NCBI RefSeq assembly: GCF_041051975.1
Contig: NZ_CP163435.1
Span: 2,542,001 to 2,606,000, forward strand
Origin: Streptomyces sp. R21
GTDB taxonomy: Bacteria > Actinomycetota > Actinomycetes > Streptomycetales > Streptomycetaceae
Direction: 5' to 3'
DNA: 64,000 bases
The translations under genes and the position numbers were made by a program. The notes under the pieces are model-generated. The model made no database searches and was not told where the DNA came from. It saw nothing but the letters and a program-made list of their open reading frames with translations. Positions 16,913 through 27,353 of the stretch are shown one piece after another; positions within the stretch are counted from its first letter, which is position 1, and every line of letters starts with the position of its first letter.

Positions 16913-17740
16913 TCAGCCGAGCTTGCCGACCTTGCGGGCGCTCAGGTCGATCACGAAGGCACGGGTGTCGATCCAGGCCCCGTTCTTGATCTTCGGGAAC
17001 AGCCGTACGCAGCGGTGCTTGCCGCAGTCGGCGAGGGTCCCGGACTGCGCGCCCGAAGTCGCCCGGTAGACCATGCTGTTGAGCGTCAGCTGCTGCTCGG
17101 GCGAGGTGAGCTCCTTGCCGGTGGCGTCCTTGTAGTCCGCCTTCAGGCCGGCGCCGAGCGGGTCGGCGATCAGGAGCTTGGCCGCCTCGATCGACTCGTC
17201 ACGGCTGATGGGCGGCTGGACGCCGTGCTGCGTGTCCGTCCGCTCGACCTTGCCCGTGTCGAGGTTGACGGTCTTGGTGACGAGCGAGTCGTCCTTGTAG
17301 TCGTAGTACGTCACGTCCGCGCGCCGGGGCGCGTTCGGGTCGGCCACTTCGTTCTCGTCGGGTTCGGCGAGGTCGACGCCGAGGCGCTGCGGACCGCGCT
17401 TGCCCTCGACGTTCTCACTGGCGGCGAACGACGACTGGTGCAGCGCGATCTGTTCGACCCGCTTCAGCTCGTCGTCGGTCAGCGGGTCGCGACCCTTGCC
17501 CTTCTTGCCCTCGGCCGGGGCCGCCTCGACGATGCCGGGCTGCACGGCCGTCTGGCCCTGTCCCTGCCCGGCCTGCTGGGCGGACTGGTTACCGCCTCCG
17601 GCGCCGCCCGAGTCGTCCGCCCCCGCGGAACCCGGCAGAGTGATGCCGATCATCACGGCGGTCCCGGCCACCGCGATCGCCGCGCCCGCCACCACCTTTC
17701 CCAGATGGCGGTGCACTATCTTGCGCACATCTTCCCCCAA
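16913..17740 (-). CDS. Exported protein resembling copper amine oxidase N2/N3 domains
   Basis: A 275-residue protein with one hydrophobic N-terminal helix (about 16-36), then a Gly/Gln-rich linker to about 80. Residues 85-165 (DPLTDDELKRVEQ, LAEPDENEV, DVTYYDYKDD, TVNLDTGKVE) follow the N2 domain pattern. Residues 172-265 (HGVQPPISRDESIEAAKLLIADP and a Cys pair) follow the N3 pattern of copper amine oxidases. No catalytic domain follows; that part is the next gene, 56 nt downstream on the same strand. The two products probably assemble outside the cell. It is divergent from glgX. Assignment rests on motif reading, not a search. Confidence 0.7.
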   Translation of the reverse strand: MGEDVRKIVHRHLGKVVAGAAIAVAGTAVMIGITLPGSAGADDSGGAGGGNQSAQQAGQGQGQTAVQPGIVEAAPAEGKKGKGRDPLTDDELKRVEQIALHQSSFAASENVEGKRGPQRLGVDLAEPDENEVADPNAPRRADVTYYDYKDDSLVTKTVNLDTGKVERTDTQHGVQPPISRDESIEAAKLLIADPLGAGLKADYKDATGKELTSPEQQLTLNSMVYRATSGAQSGTLADCGKHRCVRLFPKIKNGAWIDTRAFVIDLSARKVGKLG

Positions 17741-17905
17741 CCCCCTGTGTCTCTAGGAGTTCTTCGAGCCCCACTGGTCTGGCATACGGGGTATGCCTGG
17801 TCGGACGGTAAGAGGGACGTAAGTCATAGGTGGTTCCATCACTTTCGGGGAGACTCGGCACGGAGTCGCCCCCGGAGGCGCAGCACTACTGGAAGAGTCG
17901 TGTCC

Positions 17906-20014
<2,109 letters not shown>

Positions 20015-20030
20015 GGCCCGGGCGGGACGT

Positions 20031-20082
20031 GGGGCGCACGCGCGCGTGGAGGCCGTGGGGGCGCACGCGCGCGTGGAGGCCG
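20031..20082 (+). repeat. Two 25-bp direct repeats after glgX
   Basis: Bases 20031-20055 and 20058-20082 are identical, with a 27-bp period. Each contains the 12-bp palindrome CACGCGCGCGTG. They lie just past the glgX stop in the 174-bp gap before treY. A hairpin-forming or mRNA-end role is possible. Confidence 0.75.
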
Positions 20083-20188
20083 GTTTCGGGTCCTGGGTCG
20101 GCGCGCGTGGGGTCGGTTTCCCGGCGCGCGCAGCTCGTTTGCGTGCGTCGGTGACACGAAACGCGGCCGGGCGGGTACGTAGGTCTCC

Positions 20189-22591
20189 ATGACACCTGAG
20201 CGTCCCGACCCGGTGATCCCGGCCCCGGTGCCCGGGCCCCCGGTCCCCGCTGCACCGACCGCCACCTACCGGCTTCAGCTCCAGCCGGAGTTCCCCTTCG
20301 CGGCAGCCGAGGCGGCGGTGCCGTACCTGGCGTCGCTCGGCGTCTCGCATCTGCACCTGTCGCCCGTTCTGGAGGCCGTCCCCGGATCGACGCACGGCTA
20401 CGACGTGGTGGACCACGCGCGCGTGCGGGGCGAGCTGGGCGGCGAGGAGGGACTGCGCTCGCTGGCGGGCACCGCGCGGGAGCACGGCCTCGGCCTGGTG
20501 GTGGACATCGTGCCGAACCACATGGCCATGACGCCGCGCCACAACCACGCCCTCTGGGAGGTGCTGCGGGAGGGCCCCGCGTCGCCGTACGCGCACTGGT
20601 TCGACATCGACTGGGAGGCGCAGGGCGGACGGCTGCTGCTGCCGGTGCTCGGTGGCCCGCTGGGCGCGGAGATCGGCCATCTCAAGGTCGACGGTGACGT
20701 CCTGCGCTACTACGACCAGGTGTTCCCGCTGCGGGAAGGGACCGAGAAGCTGCCGTTGCCGCGGCTTCTCGACGCGCAGTGGTACCGCCCGGCGTGGTGG
20801 CGGCTGGCCCGTACCGAGCTCAACTACCGGCGCTTCTTCAGCATTTCGGAGCTGATCGGGGTGCGGGTGGAGGACCCGGAGGTGTTCGCGGCGACCCACG
20901 CGAAGATCCTGGAGCTGCTCCGCGACGGCGTGGTCGAGGGGCTGCGCATCGACCATCCCGACGGCCTCGCCGACCCGGACGCCTATCTGCGCCGGTTGCA
21001 CGAGGCGACCGGGGGGCGCTGGACGGTGGTCGAGAAGATCCTCGCGGACGGCGAGCCCCTGCCGGCCGCGTGGCCCGTCGCGGGCACCACCGGCTACGAC
21101 GCGCTGCGACAGGTCGACGGTCTCTTCACGGACCCGGCCGGCGCGGGCGAACTCCTCGGCCAGTACCGGCGGTTCGCGGCCGTGCAGGCAGACCGCGGAG
21201 GGCACTGGGAGTCGACGGTACGGCGGGCCGCGTACAAGGTGGTCACGCACGAACTGGCCACGGAGACGGACCGCCTCACGCGCGTGGCGAGCCGGCTGTG
21301 CGCCGGGTCCGAGGACCTGGCGTTGCGCGACCGCGCCCCCTGGGCCCTGGGCAGCGCCCTGCGGGAACTCCTCGTCCGCATGGAGGTGTACCGGCCCTAC
21401 CCCTCCACGGACGCCGCCTCGATCGTCACCGGCGCCGCCGCGGACGAGGCCCGGACGGCCTTCACGGTGCCGGAGGAGGCGCGGGCCGTGGACGTCGTAC
21501 GGGATCTGGTGCTCGGCCGGGCCGGTGAAGGGCCCGCGGGGGCGGAGTTCCGGGCGCGGTTCGCGCAGACGTCGTCGGCGCTGCGGGCCAAGTCCGTGGA
21601 GGACACGGCGTTCTACCGCTACCAGCCCCTGCTGTCGGCCAACGAGGTCGGCGGGAACCCGGGGAGCCCGGCCGTGTCGCCGGACGACTTCCACGCCTAC
21701 TGCGCGCGCGTGCAGCGCGACTGGCCCGCCATGGGGACGGTGCTGTCGACGCACGACACGAAACGGAGCGGTGACGTCCGTGCGGCGCTGTCGGTGCTCA
21801 CCCAGTGCCCCGAGCGGTGGGCCGACGTCCTGGCCGAGGTGACCCGGGCCGGCACCGGCGTCCCCGACCCGCAGCTCGCGTGGGCCGCCTGGCAGACCCT
21901 GTTCGGGCTCGGCCCGGCCGCCGAGGAACGTCTCCAAGGAGCCCTCCTGAAGCACGTCCGGGAGGCGGGGCTGCACACCGCGTGGACCGAGCAGGAGCCC
22001 GCGTACGAGGAGGCGGTGGCGGCGTTCGTCGCGGAAGGTCCGTGCGGCTCCCCCGGGCGGCTAGTGACGGACCTGCGCACATCGCTCGCGCTGCACGTAC
22101 GGGCCAACGTCCTGGGCGCCGCGCTGGTCCATCTGACGATGCCCGGGGTACCGGATGTCTACCAGGGCACGGAGGCCGAGTACCTGGCACTGGTGGACCC
22201 GGACAACCGCAGCCCCTTCACCCCTGCCGAACAGCCCTCCGAGAAGACGGAGCTCACCACGGCCGCGCTGCGGCTGCGCGCCCGCCGGCCCACCGCCTTC
22301 GGCGACGCGGCGACGTACACCCCGCTGTCGGCCGAGGGCCCGGCCGCCGCGCACTGTGTCGCCTTCGCCCGCTCCGGAGAGGTCCTCACGGCCGTCACGC
22401 GCATGTCCTTGAGGCTGGCCCGGGCGGGCGGCTGGCGCGACACCCGGCTGCCGCTCCCCGCCGGACGGTGGACCGATGTCCTCACTCCGGGACGGAAGTT
22501 CACGGGGCACGCGCGCGTGGAGGAGCTTTTCGAGACGCTGCCCGTGGCGTTGCTGGAACGGGTCGGGGAAGGCGGGCCGGAGAGCGGCTGA
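20189..22591 (+). CDS. treY: Malto-oligosyltrehalose synthase TreY
   Basis: An 800-residue GH13 enzyme that rearranges the reducing-end alpha-1,4 link of maltodextrins to alpha-1,1, the first step of the TreYZ trehalose route. Visible motifs: ATYRLQL at the N-terminus, VVDIVPNHMA, GLRIDHPDGLADP (nucleophile Asp) and VVEKIL with the acid Glu. Also present are LSTHDTKRSGDVR and VPDVYQGTE, all typical of TreY. Start ATG 20189. It is downstream of glgX and ends 2 nt from the convergent P450 stop. Its partner treZ is 5.5 kb to the right on the same strand. Confidence 0.95.
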   Translation: MTPERPDPVIPAPVPGPPVPAAPTATYRLQLQPEFPFAAAEAAVPYLASLGVSHLHLSPVLEAVPGSTHGYDVVDHARVRGELGGEEGLRSLAGTAREHGLGLVVDIVPNHMAMTPRHNHALWEVLREGPASPYAHWFDIDWEAQGGRLLLPVLGGPLGAEIGHLKVDGDVLRYYDQVFPLREGTEKLPLPRLLDAQWYRPAWWRLARTELNYRRFFSISELIGVRVEDPEVFAATHAKILELLRDGVVEGLRIDHPDGLADPDAYLRRLHEATGGRWTVVEKILADGEPLPAAWPVAGTTGYDALRQVDGLFTDPAGAGELLGQYRRFAAVQADRGGHWESTVRRAAYKVVTHELATETDRLTRVASRLCAGSEDLALRDRAPWALGSALRELLVRMEVYRPYPSTDAASIVTGAAADEARTAFTVPEEARAVDVVRDLVLGRAGEGPAGAEFRARFAQTSSALRAKSVEDTAFYRYQPLLSANEVGGNPGSPAVSPDDFHAYCARVQRDWPAMGTVLSTHDTKRSGDVRAALSVLTQCPERWADVLAEVTRAGTGVPDPQLAWAAWQTLFGLGPAAEERLQGALLKHVREAGLHTAWTEQEPAYEEAVAAFVAEGPCGSPGRLVTDLRTSLALHVRANVLGAALVHLTMPGVPDVYQGTEAEYLALVDPDNRSPFTPAEQPSEKTELTTAALRLRARRPTAFGDAATYTPLSAEGPAAAHCVAFARSGEVLTAVTRMSLRLARAGGWRDTRLPLPAGRWTDVLTPGRKFTGHARVEELFETLPVALLERVGEGGPESG

Positions 22592-22593
22592 CC

Positions 22594-23763
22594 TCAGCGG
22601 CAGCGGACCAGGAGGGCCCGCGGGGAGCGGCTGACCAGGCCCTCCCCGGTGGGCCGGAACCCTGGGGCCCAGCGGAGGTCCGGTGCGGCGGCCAGCAGGG
22701 CGTTCAGACCGTGTTCCGCGGTGAGGCGGGCCAGGAGGGTGCCCGGGCAGGAGTGGTGGCCGGAGCCGTACGCGAGGTGGCCCGGGTCGGTGCGGAAGGC
22801 GTCGTAGCGGTCCGGGTCGGCGAACCGTGCCGGGTCGCGGCCCGCGGCGCCGAGCAGGCAGGCCACCGTGGCGCCCGCCGGTACGGCGCCGACCGGTTCG
22901 GCGGCGCGGCGCAGCACGACGTGCAGCGGCGGATCTCGGCGCAGTGATTCCGCCCAGGCTCCGGACGCCAGTTCGGGGCGGGCGCGGACGGCCGCCAGCT
23001 GGGCCGGGTGGTCGAGGAGGTTGGCGAGGAACGAGGCCAGCGCCCGGGCGGTCGTGTCGCCGCCCGCCCCGAGCAGGGTCCCGGCCAGCCCGGTCACGGC
23101 CTCGTCGGGCAGCGGGCGCCCGTCGACACGCGCCGTGCACAGCACGGACAGCAGATCGGTGCCCGGGTGGGCGCGGCGGCGGGCGAGGTACGGGCGCAGG
23201 AAGGCGTCGAGTTCGGGGTGATGGCCGCCGAGGTGGTCGAGGCCCGTGCGGCACCATGCGTGCACGCGCGCGGTGTCCTCGTACGGCAGCCCCAGTGCGG
23301 CGACGGCGGCCGCGGCCGGCAGCCAGTGGCAGAACTCGGCGACGAGATCGGCCTCCCGGCGGCCGGCGAGGCGGCGGGCCAGGACGTACGCCGTCCGCTC
23401 GACACCCGCGGCCAGGGCGGCCGGGGCCGGCCCGCGGAACGCCGCCGACGCGAGGGCCCGGTGCGGGCCGTCCACCTGATGGGCCGGAGTGCGTCCGGGC
23501 GGCGGCGCGACGAGCCGGGGGTCCTCGATCGCGGTGCGTACGTCGGCGTACCGGCTGACCAGCCAGGCGCCGAACGGGGCGTCGTACACGAGGGGGAAGT
23601 GCTCGCGGAGGGTGCGGTACAGCGGGTACGGGTCGCGCTCGACCGCCGGGTCCAGGAGGCTCGGCGGGGGCCCGGCGGGGCCTGGCCGCAGCGCCCCGGG
23701 GGAGACGGTGGCCAGGGAGGTTCGTCCGGTCGAAGGGCCGGCGAATCCGGGAAGACAGAGCAC
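22594..23763 (-). CDS. Cytochrome P450
   Basis: A 389-residue soluble heme monooxygenase. The I-helix oxygen motif is GAGGDTTARAL, the K-helix ExxR is ESLR in WAESLRRDP, and the heme loop is YGSGHHSCPG with the axial Cys. I chose GTG at 23761-23763 because GGGAG lies 6 nt upstream and it gives a normal P450 length; the frame is open nearly 100 codons further, but that part is Arg/Pro-rich and unlike P450. No ferredoxin gene is adjacent. It sits between treY and a peptidase gene, so its substrate cannot be inferred from context. Confidence 0.88.
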   Translation of the reverse strand: MLCLPGFAGPSTGRTSLATVSPGALRPGPAGPPPSLLDPAVERDPYPLYRTLREHFPLVYDAPFGAWLVSRYADVRTAIEDPRLVAPPPGRTPAHQVDGPHRALASAAFRGPAPAALAAGVERTAYVLARRLAGRREADLVAEFCHWLPAAAAVAALGLPYEDTARVHAWCRTGLDHLGGHHPELDAFLRPYLARRRAHPGTDLLSVLCTARVDGRPLPDEAVTGLAGTLLGAGGDTTARALASFLANLLDHPAQLAAVRARPELASGAWAESLRRDPPLHVVLRRAAEPVGAVPAGATVACLLGAAGRDPARFADPDRYDAFRTDPGHLAYGSGHHSCPGTLLARLTAEHGLNALLAAAPDLRWAPGFRPTGEGLVSRSPRALLVRCR

Positions 23764-24158
23764 CGCCGGCTCCCGCCTGTACGTCGGCGCGCCGGGGTGG
23801 TGCGCGCGGTTGCTCCCAGCGGACCACCGCGGACTCCTGACCGCAGTTCTCACCGGCCCGTACGGGTGACAGCGGCGCTCTCGGAGCGTCGGGGCCGTCC
23901 TGCCCAAGGGGCGTAACCGTCCCGGCGCACGCCCGCGCGCGCTCCCGGGGCTCGCGCGCGTGCCGGGGCTCCCGCGCTCCGTTCCCGCGCCGGTCGGCGG
24001 GGCGATCCACGAAGGGATACACCCCTTTCGATCCGATACGTTCACCCGCTGGCAGTAAATGCCACTTGGCGCCCCCTGGAGCCTCCCCGTCGTCTGCTTG
24101 ACAGTTCAACCCCCTTCATGGAGTACTGCAAAGGCGACCCAAAGCGGACAAGTCGGGG
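23764..24158. promoter_or_regulatory. Divergent intergenic region, P450 / M14 peptidase
   Basis: A 395-bp gap holding the promoters of the two divergent genes. The middle (about 23925-23970) is an alternating CG-rich stretch with GCGCGCG and GCGCGCGTG. The part next to the peptidase is less GC-rich. I see no clear promoter pair and no convincing small gene. Confidence 0.4.
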
Positions 24159-25406
24159 GTGAGTCTCCTGCTGGAGTTGCGCTACCCCAGTGTGGCCGAA
24201 ATCGTCTCGTCCGCCCGGGCATTGGCAGCCCATCGCCCAGCACTGTGCCGCCTCAGGCAGGTCGGTGTCTCCCGGGCCGGCAGGCCCCTGCACCTACTGT
24301 CCGTCGGTCACGCGCGGCGCGCGGTCCTCGTCGTGGCGGGTGCGCACGCGAACGAACCGACCGGTGGTTCGACGCTGCTGGCGCTGGTCGAACGTGTACT
24401 GCGCGAGCGGGAGTTGCGGGCCGGCACCTCCTGGCACTTCCTGCTCTGCGCGGACCCCGACGGGGCGAGCCTGCACGTTACGCCCGCGCCGCGCACGCTG
24501 CTCGACTACCACCTCGGTTTCTTCCGTCCCGCCGGACCCGAGCAGCCGGAGTGGTCGCCCTCCGTCCTGCCGCCCGACCGGCTGCCGCCGGAGACCCGGG
24601 CACTCACCCGGGTCATCGACGAGGTGCGGCCGTACCTCCAGGTGACCCTGCACGGCACCGATCTGGGCGGCAGCTGGGTGCAGCTGACCAGGGACATCCC
24701 GGGGCTCGCCGAGCCGTTCGCCAAGTCCGCGGCGGAGCTGCGCATCCCGGTGGAGACCGGCGCCTCCGACGCGGCGGGCTGGCCCGCCTCCGGGCCCGGG
24801 GTGCATGTGATGCCGGCGCCCGGCTCGGACGTGGCGTACCCGAGCATGCCCGACGACGCGCGGCACAGCACCTGGTACCACGCGCATCGGTACGGCGGGC
24901 TGACGGCGGTCGTCGAAGTACCCATGTGGGCCAGCGACTTGGTGGACGACCCGGCACCGCATCCGGCACCGGCGGAGGCGATGCGGCGGCTGGCGCGGCG
25001 GCTGCTGCGGGACGCGCTCCAGGTGGAGCGGGTCCTCGCGGAGGTGCTGCCGCGGCTGAGCGGCCCCGACGGACCGCTGCTGCGGGCCGCCAAGTGGGCG
25101 CTGGAGCTGGTGCCGGGCCTGGCCGACGACTGGGTCCAGACGCCGCCGGCGGACACCACGATGGCGTACGTGGGCAGCGTGGACGCGTTCGGCCGTCGGC
25201 TCCCGCTGCGGGCCGCGGCGATGCTGCTGCGGGTCCTGCAGGAGGCCGACGACCGTGCGGCTCCGCATCTGGAGCAGCTCGTGGCGACCTGGTGCGACGC
25301 CTTCGCCGAGCGCTTCAGCGCCCGCTGGGTCCCGCTGGAGCACCAGGTCGAGCACCAGTCCCGTACGGTCATCGCGGCGGCCCGCCACGCGCGGATCGCG
25401 GCCTAG
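24159..25406 (+). CDS. M14-type zinc carboxypeptidase-like protein (copy 1)
   Basis: A 415-residue protein of the M14 / succinylglutamate-desuccinylase-like superfamily. The zinc site is AGAHANEPTGG (H-x-x-E) with the third ligand in VTLHGTDLGG. The core is preceded by VSRAGRPLHLLSVGH, as in carboxypeptidase-like enzymes. No signal peptide is seen, so it is likely cytosolic. The start is GTG 24159 (MSLLLELRYPS) with GGGG just before it. It is paralogous along its length to the gene at 25820-27145, and its stop codon directly abuts the stop of the convergent inhibitor gene with no base between. Substrate unknown. Confidence 0.82.
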   Translation: MSLLLELRYPSVAEIVSSARALAAHRPALCRLRQVGVSRAGRPLHLLSVGHARRAVLVVAGAHANEPTGGSTLLALVERVLRERELRAGTSWHFLLCADPDGASLHVTPAPRTLLDYHLGFFRPAGPEQPEWSPSVLPPDRLPPETRALTRVIDEVRPYLQVTLHGTDLGGSWVQLTRDIPGLAEPFAKSAAELRIPVETGASDAAGWPASGPGVHVMPAPGSDVAYPSMPDDARHSTWYHAHRYGGLTAVVEVPMWASDLVDDPAPHPAPAEAMRRLARRLLRDALQVERVLAEVLPRLSGPDGPLLRAAKWALELVPGLADDWVQTPPADTTMAYVGSVDAFGRRLPLRAAAMLLRVLQEADDRAAPHLEQLVATWCDAFAERFSARWVPLEHQVEHQSRTVIAAARHARIAA

Positions 25407-25823
25407 TCACTCCGCCAGCAGGAACACCGCGCCCGTCTCGGCCCCCAGCAGGCAGGAGTTGGAGAAGGTGTGCCGGTAGTCGGTCGGGCGACCGTTCCAC
25501 TCGCCGCGGGCCGAGGCGGTGACCGGCGCGTAGATCATCGGGCAGAGGACGTCGGCCCTGGGCGGGATCCGGTCGACGCGCCCGTCCGCGGCGCGGAGTT
25601 CCTCGCAGGCCTCGGCCGCGTGCGCGTGGCCCTGGGGCGGATCGCAGAGCAGCAGGGTGCCGCGGGTGTCGCTGAAGCGGGCGTCGCCGCGGGTGAGCGT
25701 GAGGTAGAGCCAGTTCCCGGGAACGGCCTCCCGGGGCGCGGCCTGCGCCGGGAGAGCGCAGGCCGTGAGCAGGGCCGCCGCCGCGAGGAGACCGCCTCGT
25801 ACCGCTTGAGTGGTTCGTGTCAT
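25407..25823 (-). CDS. SSI-family subtilisin inhibitor
   Basis: A 138-residue exported Streptomyces subtilisin inhibitor homologue. The signal peptide (GGLLAAAALLTACALPAQA) would leave about 110 residues, the usual SSI size. Four cysteines are present (LLLCDPP, EACEEL, VLCPMIY, SNSCLL), matching the two SSI disulfides. The reactive loop CPMIYAPV aligns with the classical CPMVYDPV, giving Met at P1, so it should bind subtilisin-type proteases as a tight substrate-like inhibitor. The start ATG overlaps the stop of the upstream M14 gene by 4 nt (ATGA), so it is translated from that operon. Confidence 0.9.
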   Translation of the reverse strand: MTRTTQAVRGGLLAAAALLTACALPAQAAPREAVPGNWLYLTLTRGDARFSDTRGTLLLCDPPQGHAHAAEACEELRAADGRVDRIPPRADVLCPMIYAPVTASARGEWNGRPTDYRHTFSNSCLLGAETGAVFLLAE

Positions 25824-27145
25824 TCCTGGTGCATCGGCACGGCGGGCTGCGAGCCCCACCCGCTCTCACCCGAACGGGAGCGCACGGGCGCCTGCTTCGC
25901 GGCGAGTTCGAACGCGGCGAGCACCACCCGCGCCTGGTATTCGACCTGGCGTGCGACCGGTATCCAGCGTGCCCCGTGACCGTCCCGGTAGTCGGCGCAC
26001 CACGCGTCGATGAGCCGGTCGAGCTCGGGCAGCACCTCGCACGGGTCGTGCCCGGAGCCGGTCACGAGCTGGCGCAGCAGCCCGGCGGTGCGCAGGGCGA
26101 CGCGGCGTCCCGCGAGGGTCAGGGACGTCAGGCGGGCGGTGTTGAGCGGCGTCAATGAGCGCACCCCGCCGTCGTGGGTGTCGGGGTCCCAGGAGTCGGC
26201 GAGGCCGGGGCCGACCAGTAAATAGTCGTCGACGGGTGCGAGGAGGCAGGCCGTGTCCGGAGAGGCGGCCAGGTGCGGGCGCAGCCGGGTGAGGAGGTCC
26301 AACAGGAGGCGCGTGTCGCGGCGCAGCGTGGCGCTGACGGCGCGCAGGGCCGCGTCGGCGTCGGCGGGCGGCGTGGCGTCCTCTACGGCGGCCACACCCC
26401 ACATGGGGGCCTCGACGACCGCGGTCACCGTGCCGTGCCGGTGCGGGTGGAACCAGGTGGACTCGACCGCGGCCTCCGTGATCGCGGCGGCCAGGTCTCC
26501 GCGGCGCGGCGGGGGGATGCGGTAGACGGCGGGACCGAGCGCCGGCCAGTACAGCGTGTCGTAGGGCCCGAGTTCGCGCGGGATGCCGTGGCGCGCCGCG
26601 GTCTGCGCGACCCGGTGCGGCAGTCCGGGCAGGTCGCGGGTGAGCTCGACGAAGGCGCCTCCCACGTCGACGCCGTGCAGGGAGCACTGGAGGAACGGCC
26701 GCAGCTCGTCCTGGAGTTCGAGGAGGGTGCGGGTCTCGGGCAGCGCGGCGCCGTCCGCGCCCTCGGGCAGCCACTCGGGCTGCTCCAGAAAGCCCGGTCT
26801 GAAGAAGTGCCGGAAGTAGTGGCCGAGCGTGTAAGGGCCGGTCAGCCAGGCCTCGTTGCGGCGGGAGCCGTCGGGGTCGAGGCAGAGCAGCAGGTTCCAG
26901 GTGGCGTCCGCGCCCTCGCACAACCGGGGGTCGGCCAGCGCCCGTTCGGCGAGCCGCAGCACGGTGGCGCCGCCCACGGGTTCGTTGGCGTGCGGTCCGG
27001 CGACGACGAGGGCCTGGCGGCTGCCGTGCCCGACGGACAGGAGCCAGAGCGGGTTGCCTGCCCGGGAGGTGCCCACGCGGCGCAGCCGGGCGTCCCGGGG
27101 GCGGCGGGCGACGAGCGCTGCGGCACGGGCGCCCAGCTCGTCCAC
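25820..27145 (-). CDS. M14-type zinc carboxypeptidase-like protein (copy 2), TTA codon
   Basis: A 441-residue paralogue of the 24159 gene. Zinc ligands are in AGPHANEPVGG and CSLHGVDVGG. From 27145 (GTG) the protein begins MDELGARA, but the paralogue has LRYPSVAE just before this point. The upstream frame encodes PPLLRYPTVDEL, starting at a CTG (27170-27172) that has GGAGG 6 nt before it. The true start may therefore be CTG 27172, nine residues longer. The codon at 26219-26221 is TTA (Leu309), implying dependence on the bldA tRNA. The SSI gene is translationally coupled behind it. Likely cytosolic; substrate unknown. Confidence 0.8.
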   Translation of the reverse strand: MDELGARAAALVARRPRDARLRRVGTSRAGNPLWLLSVGHGSRQALVVAGPHANEPVGGATVLRLAERALADPRLCEGADATWNLLLCLDPDGSRRNEAWLTGPYTLGHYFRHFFRPGFLEQPEWLPEGADGAALPETRTLLELQDELRPFLQCSLHGVDVGGAFVELTRDLPGLPHRVAQTAARHGIPRELGPYDTLYWPALGPAVYRIPPPRRGDLAAAITEAAVESTWFHPHRHGTVTAVVEAPMWGVAAVEDATPPADADAALRAVSATLRRDTRLLLDLLTRLRPHLAASPDTACLLAPVDDYLLVGPGLADSWDPDTHDGGVRSLTPLNTARLTSLTLAGRRVALRTAGLLRQLVTGSGHDPCEVLPELDRLIDAWCADYRDGHGARWIPVARQVEYQARVVLAAFELAAKQAPVRSRSGESGWGSQPAVPMHQE

Positions 27146-27353
27146 GGTCGGGTAGCGCAGGAGTGGCGGCAGGGGACACCTCCACTGTGCGATGCCGTCG
27201 TTTCACCTGGTGTGCATGGTGTACGCACAGTCAGTCACGGCTCAAGAGGTACGTCAACACTGCGGAAGGTAAGGGAAGTTGATCGTGAGCCCTGTGTGAA
27301 TCCCAGGCCAGAGTTCTGCGGGCCCGGTGTCCCGGCCTCCGTCCCCCGGCCGC

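Noticed and set aside
20031..20082. Repeat pair after glgX as a CRISPR-like or attachment site
   Set aside because: Only two copies, 27-bp period, no spacers, no cas or integrase genes.
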